Source: Nocardioides terrigena
GTDB taxonomy: Bacteria; Actinomycetota; Actinomycetes; Propionibacteriales; Nocardioidaceae
Assembly (NCBI RefSeq): GCF_003047265.1
Contig: NZ_PZYY01000009.1
Coordinates: 84,675-148,674, forward strand
Direction: 5' to 3'
Length of the DNA: 64,000 bases
The notes beneath the pieces are model-generated. The model saw only the letters and a program-made list of their open reading frames with translations, was not told where the DNA came from and did not search any database. Below are positions 42,033 through 50,980 of this stretch, piece after piece. A program made the position numbers and the translations under genes. The stretch's first letter is position 1; the number at the start of each line of letters is the position of its first letter.

Positions 42033-43141
42033 CAGTCGAGGGCCGCGGCGCGCACGAACATCACGTCAGGCAGGTCCTTGTGGATCTCCTGCCAGGTCTC
42101 GCCGGTGTCCGGCGAGCACCAGACGGCGCCGTTGCGGCCGCCGAAGTAGAGGCCCGCCGCCTGGTGGTCGTCGGCGCACATGGCGTCCCGCATCACCGCG
42201 GCGTAGAAGCTGTCGGGCAGGGCACCCTCGCCGAGGGGCTTCCAGCTGGCGCCCCCGTCCGTCGTACGGCAGACGCGCGCCTTGCCGTCCACGGGCCAGC
42301 GGCCGCCGGCGTCGGCGATCGGGAAGGTGTACGCCGTGTTGGCCTCACGCGGGTGGGTCACCATCGCGAAGCCGAACTCCGAGGGCAGCCCGGGAGCGAT
42401 GTCCTGCCACGACGCTCCCCCGTCGTCGGAGCGGTAGACGCCGCCGTGGTTCTGGAGGAAGAGACGGTCGGGGTCGGTCGCGTCACGGGCGACCTTGTGC
42501 ACGCACTGGCCGAACTCCGGGAAGTTGCGCTCGCCGGGGAAGAACTCCGCCTTGACCCCGGTGTTGGACGCGGTCCACGTGTCGCCGCCGTCGGACGTGC
42601 GGTAGACGCCGCCGGTCGAGATCGCCGCGAGCACCGAGTCGCCGTCGGTCGGGTGCGGCAGGATCGTGTGGAACGCCTGGCCGCCGAAGCCCTCGTTCCA
42701 CTCCTGCCGGTGCGGGTGGTCCCAGAGCCCGCGGACCAGGTCGAAGGTCTCGCCGCGGTCGGTCGATCGGAAGATCGCGCCCGGCTCGGTGCCGGCCCAC
42801 ATGACGCCGTCCTCGACACCCGGCGCCAGCTGCCACACGCGGGCCAGGGTGGCCGGGCTGCCGTCGGGCAACGTCGCGTCCTCCGGGAAGCGGATCGCGC
42901 CGTTGGGCGTCTCCTGCCAGGAGGCGCCGAGGTCGTCCGAGCGCCAGACCTGCGGCCCGAGCCAGCTCGACGACGCACCCGCGAAGAGGCGCGGGGTGTC
43001 GCCGCGCCGGTCGATGAGGACGGAGTAGACCTCCTCCATCGGGAAGTGCGGTCCCGTCCACTCCCAGGCGGTCCGCGCCTCGTCGGAGGTCCCGATGAAC
43101 AGACCCTTGCGGGTCCCGACCATCAACAACGTGCGCGCCAT
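42032..43141 (-). CDS. BNR/Asp-box repeat beta-propeller protein
   Basis: A 369-residue protein predicted to form a sialidase/Vps10-type propeller. Asp-box motifs of the S/TxDxGxTW type recur: RSDDLGASW, RSTDRGETF, RTSDGGDTW, RSDDGGASW, RTTDGGASW and SPDTGETW. It has no signal peptide and lacks the Arg triad of sialidases, so it is not evidently a glycosidase. It begins MARTLLMVGTRKGLFIGTSD and is divergent from a PadR regulator. Confidence 0.85.
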   Translation of the reverse strand: MARTLLMVGTRKGLFIGTSDEARTAWEWTGPHFPMEEVYSVLIDRRGDTPRLFAGASSSWLGPQVWRSDDLGASWQETPNGAIRFPEDATLPDGSPATLARVWQLAPGVEDGVMWAGTEPGAIFRSTDRGETFDLVRGLWDHPHRQEWNEGFGGQAFHTILPHPTDGDSVLAAISTGGVYRTSDGGDTWTASNTGVKAEFFPGERNFPEFGQCVHKVARDATDPDRLFLQNHGGVYRSDDGGASWQDIAPGLPSEFGFAMVTHPREANTAYTFPIADAGGRWPVDGKARVCRTTDGGASWKPLGEGALPDSFYAAVMRDAMCADDHQAAGLYFGGRNGAVWCSPDTGETWQEIHKDLPDVMFVRAAALD

Positions 43142-43163
43142 GCCACCACTCCTGTCTCCGGTA

Positions 43164-43176
43164 TTCCTAATAGGAA
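43164..43176. promoter_or_regulatory. PadR-type operator palindrome
   Basis: TTCCTAATAGGAA is a perfect 6+1+6 palindrome in the 53-nt space between the BNR gene and the divergent PadR gene. Being AT-rich against the background, it also supplies -10-like sequence for both genes, so repressor binding would block both promoters. Confidence 0.7.
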
Positions 43177-43194
43177 CAGTAGTCTGATCACACC

Positions 43195-43818
43195 ATGGGT
43201 CAAGACCTTCCTGTCACCTCGTACGCGCTCCTCGGGCTGCTCACGTTCGGGGACGAGCTGACCGGCTACGAGCTCAAGCAGCGGGCGGACGCCACCCTGC
43301 GCTTCTACTGGGTCTCCCCCGCGATGAGCCAGGTCTACAGCGAGCTGGCCCGGCTCACCGAGCACGGCCTGGTCCTCACCCGCTCCCGCAGGTCGAACAG
43401 CCAGGGGAGGTCGAGCGGCCGGGGGGCGTCGGACGGAGCCGAGACCTCGGGCAGCACGACGTACCGGCTCAGCGCCAAGGGCCGCCGCGCCCTCGAGACC
43501 TGGATGCGCGGGACCGAGCCGGGCTTCTCGGTGCTCAAGCACCCGGTGGCGCTGCGGCTGCTGCTGGGCCACGTGGTGGACCCGGGGACGACCATCGCGA
43601 TGCTCGAGGCGCACGTCGAGGCCCTCGACACCGAGCGGGAGGCACTGGTGCGGGTCCGCGAGGGGCTGCGCGGGTCGGACGGGCCGGGACAGCCGTTCCG
43701 GCACCCGAGTCTCGTGGCGGACTGGGGCCTCGACTACTTCGACAACGAGCGCCGTATCGTCACCACCCTCATCGAGCGCTTGCACGAGGAGGAGCTGCGG
43801 GAGGAGGCGGACGGGTGA
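43195..43818 (+). CDS. PadR family regulator
   Basis: A 207-residue regulator. The N-terminal winged helix (about residues 1-105) has TSYALLGLLTFGDELTGYEL and SQVYSELARLTEHGLV; a Ser/Gly-rich insertion interrupts the wing (about 63-82). The C-terminal helical domain fits the long PadR class. Its probable operator is the palindrome at 43164-43176, so it should regulate itself and the BNR-SRPBCC pair. The stop overlaps the GTG of the EamA transporter gene. Confidence 0.88.
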   Translation: MGQDLPVTSYALLGLLTFGDELTGYELKQRADATLRFYWVSPAMSQVYSELARLTEHGLVLTRSRRSNSQGRSSGRGASDGAETSGSTTYRLSAKGRRALETWMRGTEPGFSVLKHPVALRLLLGHVVDPGTTIAMLEAHVEALDTEREALVRVREGLRGSDGPGQPFRHPSLVADWGLDYFDNERRIVTTLIERLHEEELREEADG

Positions 43819-44660
43819 CACGAGCCATCTGGCTGGTGGTCGTGGGCATCATCTCCGTCCAGGTCGGTGCGGCGTTCGCCAAGGACCTCTTCGGCACCAT
43901 CTCGCCCACCGCGATCGTCTGGCTGAGGCTGGTGACCAGCGCCCTCGTCCTCACCGCCATCGCCCGCCCCCGCCTCAAGGCGCGCAGCCGGGAGGACTGG
44001 ATGGTGGTGGCCGGCTTCGGGGTGAGCCTGGGGGTGATGAACTGGGCGATCTACCAGTCCTTCGCGCGCATCCCGCTGGGCATCGCGGTCACCATCGAGT
44101 TCATCGGACCGCTGACCCTGGCCGTCCTCGGCTCGCGCCGGGCCCGGGACCTGGTCTGGGTGGGGCTCGCCGGCCTCGGCGTCCTGCTCCTCGGCTTCGA
44201 GCCGGCCGACCTGACGGTGGCGGGCGTGCTCTACGCCCTGCTCGCGGGCGCCGCGTGGGCGGCGTACATCCTGCTCAGCGCCCGCACCGGGGCGCGCTGG
44301 CCGGGACTCGACGGCCTGGCCGTCGCCAGCGTCCTGGCCACCCTGCTGCTCACCGTCCCGGCGATCGTCTCGGGCGGCGACACGCTCCTCGACGGTCGCG
44401 TCCTGCTGATCGGGGCCATGATCGGCCTGCTCTCCTCGGTCATCCCCTACAGCTGCGAGATGACCGCGCTGCGGACCCTGCCGCCGTCGGTGTTCTCGAT
44501 CCTGATGAGCCTCGAGCCCGCCGCGGCCGCGCTGGCCGCGATCGTGATCCTCCACGAGGTAATCACGCCCCTGCAGGGCGTCGCCATCGCGTGCGTCATC
44601 GCGGCCAGCGTGGGCGCCACCCGGGGCCGGCCCGTGCTGACGGAGCCGGCCCCGGACTGA
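43815..44660 (+). CDS. EamA/DMT family exporter (RhtA-like)
   Basis: A 281-residue ten-helix transporter made of two EamA halves. NWAIYQSFARIPLGIAVTIEFIGPL (split here as NWAIYQSFARIPLG and IAVTIEFIGPL) and LMSLEPAAAALA are typical of the RhtA branch, which exports threonine or homoserine in enterobacteria. The substrate here is unknown. GTG 43815 overlaps the padR stop, so it is co-transcribed with the regulator. It stops 6 nt before the ancestral end of the convergent PhoD frame. Confidence 0.88.
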   Translation: MTRAIWLVVVGIISVQVGAAFAKDLFGTISPTAIVWLRLVTSALVLTAIARPRLKARSREDWMVVAGFGVSLGVMNWAIYQSFARIPLGIAVTIEFIGPLTLAVLGSRRARDLVWVGLAGLGVLLLGFEPADLTVAGVLYALLAGAAWAAYILLSARTGARWPGLDGLAVASVLATLLLTVPAIVSGGDTLLDGRVLLIGAMIGLLSSVIPYSCEMTALRTLPPSVFSILMSLEPAAAALAAIVILHEVITPLQGVAIACVIAASVGATRGRPVLTEPAPD

Positions 44661-44666
44661 CGCTGC

Positions 44667-44858
44667 TCAGTGCCCCGTCTCGGCCTCGATCGTGTCGGCG
44701 ATGATCGCGGCGTCGCTGCGCGGAGCCCGCAACGACCGGTCGGCCCTGGCGGTGGGCAGCGGGTTGTCCGCGACCTGGCGCATCCCGCGGACACCGTCGT
44801 CGACCACGAACGACGCGCGCGTGAAGGCCTGCTCGCCCGGCACCGAGACCCGCGGCAG
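44667..44858 (-). pseudogene. C-terminal remnant of PhoD beyond an in-frame TGA
   Basis: Directly after the TGA ending the PhoD frame, the same frame stays open for 63 codons, reading LPRVSVPGEQAFTRASFVVDD at first, and stops at 44667. The stretch TPG/VPG-x-x-x-TRASFVV-acidic-DG is the usual C-terminal end of PhoD-like phosphatases. So the conserved tail is still encoded but cut off by one stop codon (TGA followed by C). A recent nonsense mutation, stop readthrough or a sequence error are the options. Confidence 0.75.
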
Positions 44859-46340
44859 TCACCGGTAGTCGGCGGTGAACGAGGTGGGCGTGATGGTGGT
44901 GCTGACGTAGCCGCGCAGGTTGGTCCAGAAGGTCAGGTTGGGGTTCTGGGCGGCCCACGGGTGGGTGCCGTCCGCCTTGTCGTAGCCGTCACCGCCGCTG
45001 GTGATCGACGAGCAGACGAACTCCGAGCCGAGCACGGGCGACGAGCCGTCGGTCCAGTCGGTGAGCACGTCGGATCCCCAGTGGGCGTGCACGTCGCCGG
45101 TCAGCACGACCGGGTTGCGCACCCCGGCGTCGACCCACGACCGCACGACCCGGTCCCGCGAGGCCGGGTATCCGTCCCAGGGGTCCATCGACACCGTGTT
45201 GTCCGGGGTCGCCGTGCTGTCCCGGCGGCCGAAGAACACCTGCTGGCCGAGCACGTCCCAGGTCTGGGTGGACGCGGCGAAGCGCTCGGCCAGCCATGCC
45301 TCCTGGGTGGTGCCCGGCAGGGACCGCTCCGGTGCCGCGGCGGGCGGGCAGTCGTCGTACCCGTCACCGCAGGCCTGGTCGTCGCGGTACTGCCGGGTGT
45401 CGAGCATGTGGAAGCTCGCGAGCTGGCCCCACTGGACCGATCGGTAGAGCTGCAGGTCGGGTCCGGCCGGCACGGAGGTACGGCGCAGCGGCATGTTCTC
45501 GTAGTAGGCGCGGAAGGCGGCGGCGCGGCGGTCCATGAAGCCGGGCTGCGAGGCGGCGTTCTCCGCGATCTCGTCGGCCCAGTTGTTGTCCACCTCGTGG
45601 TCGTCGAACACCACCAGCCACGGGGCCGCGGCGTGGGCGGCCTGGAGGTCCGGGTCGGTCTTGTACTGAGCGAGCCGCTGCCGGTAGCCCGCGAGGCTGA
45701 CGGTCTCCGGGCCGCGGTGGTCGCGGACGTTGCCGCCCGGGATCGTGTAGCTGTCTGCCTTGTACTCGTACTGGTAGTCGCCGAGGTGCAGGACGAGGTC
45801 CGGCCGCTCCTCCGCGAGCCGGCCGTAGGCACTGAACCAGCCGTGCTCGAACTGCGAGCACGAGGCGAAGGCCATCGACAGCGACGCGGGCATCGACCGC
45901 GGGTCGGGAGCGGTCACGGAGCGGCCGGACGGCGACAGGTGGCGCCCGGCGCGGAACCGGTAGAAGTACTCGCGCCCCGGCAGCAGCCCGCCCACCTCGA
46001 CGTGCACCGCGTGACCGAGCTCGGGGCCGGTGCGGACCGAACCGGCGCGGACGACGTCGGTGAAGCGGGCGTCGGTCGCGACCTGCCAGCCGACCTGCTG
46101 GTGCCGCGACGGCATCCCGCCCGCGCCGTCGTCGGCCAGCGGGTCGGGCGCGAGCCGGGTCCAGATCACGAAGCCGTCGGGCAGCGGGTCACCGCTGGCG
46201 ACACCGAGCGTGAACGGGTCGGTGCGGGTCGGGGGCGCAGCGGCGCTGGGCCGTTGGTCGAGGAGGACGGGGGTCGCGGCCAGGGCCGCACCGCCCGTCA
46301 CGAGGCCGGTCTTGAGCAGGATTCGCCGAGAAGTCTCCAT
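44859..46340 (-). CDS. PhoD-like alkaline phosphatase, truncated by in-frame stop
   Basis: A 493-residue Tat-exported phosphodiesterase/phosphatase that releases phosphate from organic phosphates outside the cell. The twin-arginine signal TSRRILLKTGLVTGG starts at residue 3. A PhoD N-terminal beta domain follows (TLGVASGDPLPDGFVIWTRL). The catalytic region has FASCSQFEHGWF, LHLGDYQYEY, FDDHEVDNNW and LTGDVHAHWGSDV for metal binding. The frame ends at a TGA, after which the conserved tail continues in frame. All core metal ligands remain, so activity may survive. Confidence 0.85.
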   Translation of the reverse strand: METSRRILLKTGLVTGGAALAATPVLLDQRPSAAAPPTRTDPFTLGVASGDPLPDGFVIWTRLAPDPLADDGAGGMPSRHQQVGWQVATDARFTDVVRAGSVRTGPELGHAVHVEVGGLLPGREYFYRFRAGRHLSPSGRSVTAPDPRSMPASLSMAFASCSQFEHGWFSAYGRLAEERPDLVLHLGDYQYEYKADSYTIPGGNVRDHRGPETVSLAGYRQRLAQYKTDPDLQAAHAAAPWLVVFDDHEVDNNWADEIAENAASQPGFMDRRAAAFRAYYENMPLRRTSVPAGPDLQLYRSVQWGQLASFHMLDTRQYRDDQACGDGYDDCPPAAAPERSLPGTTQEAWLAERFAASTQTWDVLGQQVFFGRRDSTATPDNTVSMDPWDGYPASRDRVVRSWVDAGVRNPVVLTGDVHAHWGSDVLTDWTDGSSPVLGSEFVCSSITSGGDGYDKADGTHPWAAQNPNLTFWTNLRGYVSTTITPTSFTADYR

Positions 46341-46454
46341 GCCCGAAGGGTGCGCAGCCGGAGTCGACGTCACGACGACGCCGGTGTGAAGGGCGGGTGA
46401 CCAGCCCGGGGCCGTCGTCCCCGGCGTCATCGTCGGGCAGGCACAATCGGGCCC

Positions 46455-47381
46455 ATGGCCACCCAGAGCACGCCCGGCACCACCGAGGTGACGGCAGCCC
46501 TCGAGATCGGCTACGTCGACGTCCGCTCCGACGACGGCACCCGGCTCCGCGCCTGGACCAACGATCCCGACGGCACGATCGAGGGCCCGACGGTCCTGCT
46601 GTGCAACGGCCTCGGGACGGGGCCCTGGGCGTGGCCGGCACTCTTCGAGCCCGACTGCGGTGTGCGGGTGATCTCGTGGCACCACCGCGGTGTCGGGGGT
46701 TCCGCGCGCCCGACCGACCCCGCCCGGGTCGGCGTCACCGAGTTCGTGGAGGACGGGCTCTCGGTGATGGACCACTTCGGGGTCGAGCGGACCGTCCTCA
46801 TGGGGTGGTCGATGGGCGTCAACACCGCCTTCGAGCTGGCGGTCCACCACCCGGAGCGGGTGAGCGGGATCCTCGCGGTCGCCGGCGTCCCGGGCGACAC
46901 CTTCGCCACGATGCTCGGACCGCTGCGCGTGCCACGCCTGGTCGCCCACCTCGCCGCGGTCAACGCCTCGCGGGTGCTCAAGCACACCGGCCGGCTGCTG
47001 TCGCCGGTGGTCAACCGGGTGCCGGTCACGCCGCTCACGATGGGGGCACTGACCCACTCCGGCTTCATGCTCCCCGTGCCGGACACCGCGCTGGCCGCCC
47101 GCGCGGTCCGGGAGTTCCTCGCCACGCCGGTCGACTGGTACTTCCACCTCGCCCTCGGCACCAGCAAGCACGCCCGGGTCTCGCTGAGCAACGTGCACGT
47201 CCCCGCGACCTTCGTCGCCGCGTCGTACGACGTCCTGGCCGGGGCCCGCGACATGCGCACCGCCGCGGCCCGGATGGCCGAGGCGGAGTACGTCGAGCTG
47301 CGGGCGAGCCACTTCGTGCAGATGGAGCAGCCCGACGCGGTGCACCGGCTGCTCCTCGAGCTGCTGGAGCGGGTCTCCTGA
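46455..47381 (+). CDS. alpha/beta hydrolase
   Basis: A 308-residue hydrolase with the nucleophile elbow GWSMG (about residues 117-121), an oxyanion region LLCNGLGTGPWAW, SYDVLAG holding the acid and a late His in RASHFVQME. It is probably an esterase or lipase-like enzyme; no signal peptide. CACAAT sits 7 nt before ATG 46455. The stop and the ATG of the next gene share one base (TGATG), so it is coupled to the lipoprotein sugar dehydrogenase gene. Confidence 0.87.
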   Translation: MATQSTPGTTEVTAALEIGYVDVRSDDGTRLRAWTNDPDGTIEGPTVLLCNGLGTGPWAWPALFEPDCGVRVISWHHRGVGGSARPTDPARVGVTEFVEDGLSVMDHFGVERTVLMGWSMGVNTAFELAVHHPERVSGILAVAGVPGDTFATMLGPLRVPRLVAHLAAVNASRVLKHTGRLLSPVVNRVPVTPLTMGALTHSGFMLPVPDTALAARAVREFLATPVDWYFHLALGTSKHARVSLSNVHVPATFVAASYDVLAGARDMRTAAARMAEAEYVELRASHFVQMEQPDAVHRLLLELLERVS

Positions 47382-48517
47382 TGCGGGTGCGGCTCGTGCT
47401 GGCCGGCCTGCTCGGTGCCGCCGCCCTGGCGGGGTGCGCCGACGGCGACACCGAGCCCGCGATCCCGAGCGCCACGCAGCCCACCGACGCGACGCCCGAC
47501 GCCCCGGCGAGCACGCCGACAGACCCGACGTCGAGCCCCGCCGGTGACGGGACCCCGCGGGTCGCCGGCACCGTGGCGTCCGGGCTGGCGGTGCCGTGGG
47601 GGGTGGCCTTCCTCGAGGACGGGACAGCTCTGGTGACCGAGCGCGACAGTCGCCGCGTGCTCTCCGTGGGCCCCGACGGCGCGGTGGACGAGGTGGGCGA
47701 GGTGACCGAGGCCGTCCCGGAGGGCGAGGGCGGCCTGCTCGGCGTGGCCGTGGACCCGGCCGGCGACGGGCGCGACGTCTACCTCTACGCCACCACCGCC
47801 GAGGACAACCGGGTGCTGCGGGCCGAGCTCGTCGACGGCCGGCTGGGCGAGGCCGAGGTCGTCCTCGACGGCATCCCGAAGGGCTTTATCCACGACGGCG
47901 GCCGGCTCGCCTTCGGTCCCGACGGCCACCTCTACGTCTCCACCGGCGAGACCGGCGAGACCGAGCTCGCCCAAGACCCCGACTCGCTGGCCGGCAAGAT
48001 CCTGCGGATCACCACCGACGGCGAGCCCGCCCCCGGCAACCCGGACCCCGGCTCCCCCGTCTGGTCGCTGGGCCACCGCAACGTGCAGGGGCTCGCCTTC
48101 GACGACGAGGGCCGGCTGTGGGCCTCGGAGTTCGGCGACTCGACGTACGACGAGATCAACCTCATCGAGCCGGGCGCCAACTACGGCTGGCCGGTCGTGG
48201 AGGGACCCGGTGGCGGCGACGACTACGTCGACCCGCTGGTCACCTGGCCGACGTCGGCCGCCTCACCGTCGGGGATGGCCTACGCCGACGGGCACCTGTG
48301 GGTGGGCGCACTGCGCGGGGAGAGGCTGTGGCGGGTGCCGGTGCGCGGTGACCGGCTCGGCGAGCCGACGGCGTTCCTCGAGGGCGACTACGGCCGGGTC
48401 CGCACGGTGGCCACGACGCCCGACGGGGACCTGTGGGTCACCACGTCCAACCGCGACGGCCGGGGCACGCCCGCCGGCGAGGACGACCGGATCCTGCGGG
48501 TCATCCCGTCCGCATGA
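47381..48517 (+). CDS. PQQ-dependent sugar dehydrogenase-like lipoprotein
   Basis: A 378-residue lipoprotein with lipobox LAGC (about residue 19), a Thr/Pro/Ser-rich linker and a six-bladed propeller of the soluble glucose/aldose sugar dehydrogenase (YliI) family. Markers are GLAVPWGVAFLEDG, EGGLLGVAVDP, SLGHRNVQGLAFDDEGRLWASEFG and NYGWP. Relatives oxidise sugars with PQQ at the cell surface. It converges with and overlaps the S-component gene by 17 bases. Confidence 0.88.
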   Translation: MRVRLVLAGLLGAAALAGCADGDTEPAIPSATQPTDATPDAPASTPTDPTSSPAGDGTPRVAGTVASGLAVPWGVAFLEDGTALVTERDSRRVLSVGPDGAVDEVGEVTEAVPEGEGGLLGVAVDPAGDGRDVYLYATTAEDNRVLRAELVDGRLGEAEVVLDGIPKGFIHDGGRLAFGPDGHLYVSTGETGETELAQDPDSLAGKILRITTDGEPAPGNPDPGSPVWSLGHRNVQGLAFDDEGRLWASEFGDSTYDEINLIEPGANYGWPVVEGPGGGDDYVDPLVTWPTSAASPSGMAYADGHLWVGALRGERLWRVPVRGDRLGEPTAFLEGDYGRVRTVATTPDGDLWVTTSNRDGRGTPAGEDDRILRVIPSA

Positions 48518-49388
48518 CCACCGAGCGCCGCGACGCACGGCGCAGCGTGGTCAGGATGGCCGGGCCGAGCACGACCAGCGCGATCGACGTGGTGATCGCG
48601 CGACCGGTGTCCCAGCTGGCCGTCGAGGTGAGCAGGGTGTAGACGGCGAACCGCTGGAGGTTCTCCTCCAGCGGCGCCCCCGCGACGTACGACAGCGTCC
48701 CCTCGTGCCCGGGCACCACGATGCCGAGGGTGAAGGGCCAGCTGGAGAGGTTCATCAGGATGCCGAAGGCGTACGACGCGACGATGCCGTAGACGACCAG
48801 CACGGCGATCTCGGCGCGTCCGGTCAACCGTCGCGGCAGCAGGCCCGCCCCCATGCCGATCCACGCGGAGAGCATCATCTGGAACGGCAGCCACGGACCC
48901 ACCCCCGCCGTCATCAGCGCGCTCGCGAACAACGACGTGCAGCCCAGCACGAAGCCGAACCCGGGTCCGAAGACCCGCCCGGCCAGGATCAGCAGGAAGA
49001 AGACGAGCTCGATGCCCGCGGTGCCGGCGCCGAGGCCCCGCAGCACGGCGTTGACCGCACTGAGGACACCCAGGATGGCCAGCACCCGGGCATCCATCCC
49101 GCCCTCGCTGAACTCCACCAGCACGACGACGATCACCAGCGGGAGCAGCGCCAGGAACAGGAACGGCGGGTCGACCCGGCCGCTCTCCGGCGCCCGCAGC
49201 AGCAGCGGCCAGCACAGCATCATCAGCCCGGCCGCCGAGGCCGCCGCCAGGACCAGTGCCGAGCGCAACCGGACCGGCACCGCCGGTGGGCGTGGTCGCG
49301 TCGGCGGGCGGGCGGAGCCCGTCGTCGGTCGGGCGGAGGGCTGCACCGAGGAGGCGCTCCGGCGCCGTCTCGATGTGTCGAGGCTCAT
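48501..49388 (-). CDS. ECF transporter S component, predicted cobalamin-specific
   Basis: A 295-residue membrane protein with about six helices after a polar Arg/Pro/Ser-rich N terminus of 40 residues. FGPGFGFVLGCTSLFASALMTAGVGPWLPFQM (here as GPGFGFVLGC and SALMTAGVGPWLPFQM) is typical of S components, where Gly/Ala-rich helices carry the EcfT contact. It is the last gene of the operon preceded by a cobalamin riboswitch, so I infer cobalamin or a corrinoid as ligand, as proposed for CbrT-type S components. The ATG overlaps the ATPase stop (ATGA). Confidence 0.82.
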   Translation of the reverse strand: MSLDTSRRRRSASSVQPSARPTTGSARPPTRPRPPAVPVRLRSALVLAAASAAGLMMLCWPLLLRAPESGRVDPPFLFLALLPLVIVVVLVEFSEGGMDARVLAILGVLSAVNAVLRGLGAGTAGIELVFFLLILAGRVFGPGFGFVLGCTSLFASALMTAGVGPWLPFQMMLSAWIGMGAGLLPRRLTGRAEIAVLVVYGIVASYAFGILMNLSSWPFTLGIVVPGHEGTLSYVAGAPLEENLQRFAVYTLLTSTASWDTGRAITTSIALVVLGPAILTTLRRASRRSVVMRTG

Positions 49389-50980
49389 CGCGCCGCCTCC
49401 ATCGCCGCCACGACCTCGTCGACGCGCAGCCAGGGCGGGCCGAGGATCTTGGTGACCTGCGGGGCGTACGACGGGGACGCGGCGACGACCTGCCGGGTGC
49501 GGCCGGTGGACACGACCTCCCCCTCGGCGAGCACGACGACGTCGTCGGCCACGGAGGCGACGAACTCCACGTCGTGGGTCGCGATGAGCACCGCGTGCCC
49601 GTCGTCGGCGAGGTCCCGCACGATCGCGGCCAGCTGGCGCTTGGCGGCGTAGTCGAGGCCACGGGTCGGCTCGTCGAGCAGCAGCACCCGTGGGCTGGTG
49701 GTGAGCACGATCGCCAGGACCAGGGCGAGGCGCTGGCCCTCGGAGAGGTCGCGCGGGTGGTGGTCGGGGTCGATGCCCGGGGCCAGCCGCTCCAGCAGGG
49801 CCCGGCACGTGCCGGGGCCACCCCCGGCCGCGGCGTCGGCGGCCGCGCACTCCTCGTCCACCGTCTCGAGGTAGAGCAGGTCCGCGGCCGTCTGCGGGAC
49901 CAGCCCGACAAGGGCCCGGCGTCGGGCGGCGTCGAGTCGCGCGGGGTCGGAGCCGTCGACCGCGACGGAGCCGGAGCGGCGGTCGCGGGAGCCCTGGAGG
50001 GTCCAGATCAGGGTCGACTTGCCGGACCCGTTGCGCCCCATCAGGGCGGTCACGTGGCCGGAGCGCAGCGCGACGTCGACGTCGCGGACGGCCACGTGCT
50101 GGCCGTGGGTGACGGTGAGGCCGTGGGCGTCCAGGAGGATCTCCCCGCCCGTCGCGGGCAGCTCCGGGGGCGCGGCGAGGTCGTGCAGGCCGCGGGCACG
50201 TCGCCGGGCCTCGCGCACGCTGAGCGGGAGCGGCGACCAGCCCGCCGCGCGACCCAGCTCGATGATGGGCGGCACCACCGGGGACGTGGCCAGCACGGTG
50301 GCCGGCTCGTCGACCCGCAGGCCCCCGTCACCGGTGAGCAGGGCGATCCGGTCGGCGAAGGGCACCACCCGCTCGAGCCGGTGCTCGGCGAGGAGCACGG
50401 TGAGCCCGAGGTCGTGCACGAGGCGGGTCAGGGTCGCGAGCACGTCCTCGGCCGCCGTCGGGTCCAGGGCCGAGGTCGGCTCGTCCAGCACGAGCAGGCG
50501 CGGGTGGGTGGTGAGCACCGCGCCGATGGCGACCCGCTGCTGCTCGCCGCCGGACAGGCTCCGCAGGTCGCGGGACCGGAGACCGGCGATCCCGAGCAGG
50601 TCCAGGGTCTCCTCCACTCGGCGTCGCATGGTGTCCGGCGCGGTGCCGAGCTGCTCCATCCCGTAGGCGAGCTCCTCCTCGACGGTGTCGGTGACGAAGC
50701 CGGCGACCGGGTCCTGGCCGACGTACCCGATCACGTGCGCGCGCTCGCGGGGCGGCAGGTCGATGATGCTCGCGCCGTCCAGCAGCACGTCACCGGTGAG
50801 CGTGCCCCCGCTGAAGCGGGGCACCAGCCCGGTGAGCACGCCGAGCAGGGTGGACTTGCCGACGCCGGTGCGCCCGGAGACGAGCACCAGCTCGCCCTCC
50901 TCGAGGGTCAGGTCGATCCCGTCCAGGACGGGGGTCGGGGCGTCGTCGTACGCGAAGTGGATGTCCCGCAGCTCGATCAT
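49385..50980 (-). CDS. ECF transporter ATPase with two fused ABC domains (EcfA-A')
   Basis: A 531-residue protein with two nucleotide-binding domains in tandem. First: Walker A GRTGVGKST (about residue 36), signature LSGGEQQR, Walker B LLVLDEPTSALD. Second: Walker A GRNGSGKST (about 316), a variant signature LSEGQRLALVLAI, Walker B VLLLDEPTRGLD and THDVEF. One polypeptide thus replaces separate EcfA and EcfA'. ATG 50980 overlaps the ecfT stop. Confidence 0.92.
   Translation of the reverse strand: MIELRDIHFAYDDAPTPVLDGIDLTLEEGELVLVSGRTGVGKSTLLGVLTGLVPRFSGGTLTGDVLLDGASIIDLPPRERAHVIGYVGQDPVAGFVTDTVEEELAYGMEQLGTAPDTMRRRVEETLDLLGIAGLRSRDLRSLSGGEQQRVAIGAVLTTHPRLLVLDEPTSALDPTAAEDVLATLTRLVHDLGLTVLLAEHRLERVVPFADRIALLTGDGGLRVDEPATVLATSPVVPPIIELGRAAGWSPLPLSVREARRRARGLHDLAAPPELPATGGEILLDAHGLTVTHGQHVAVRDVDVALRSGHVTALMGRNGSGKSTLIWTLQGSRDRRSGSVAVDGSDPARLDAARRRALVGLVPQTAADLLYLETVDEECAAADAAAGGGPGTCRALLERLAPGIDPDHHPRDLSEGQRLALVLAIVLTTSPRVLLLDEPTRGLDYAAKRQLAAIVRDLADDGHAVLIATHDVEFVASVADDVVVLAEGEVVSTGRTRQVVAASPSYAPQVTKILGPPWLRVDEVVAAMEAAR

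Noticed and set aside
44859..44861. Selenocysteine codon in PhoD
   Set aside because: The position aligns with an ordinary aliphatic residue in relatives, no SECIS-like hairpin is evident directly after it, and no sel genes are in view.
44859..47345. Longer PhoD reading with an N-terminal extension of over 300 residues
   Set aside because: The extension is antisense to the hydrolase gene; the Tat signal directly follows ATG 46340.
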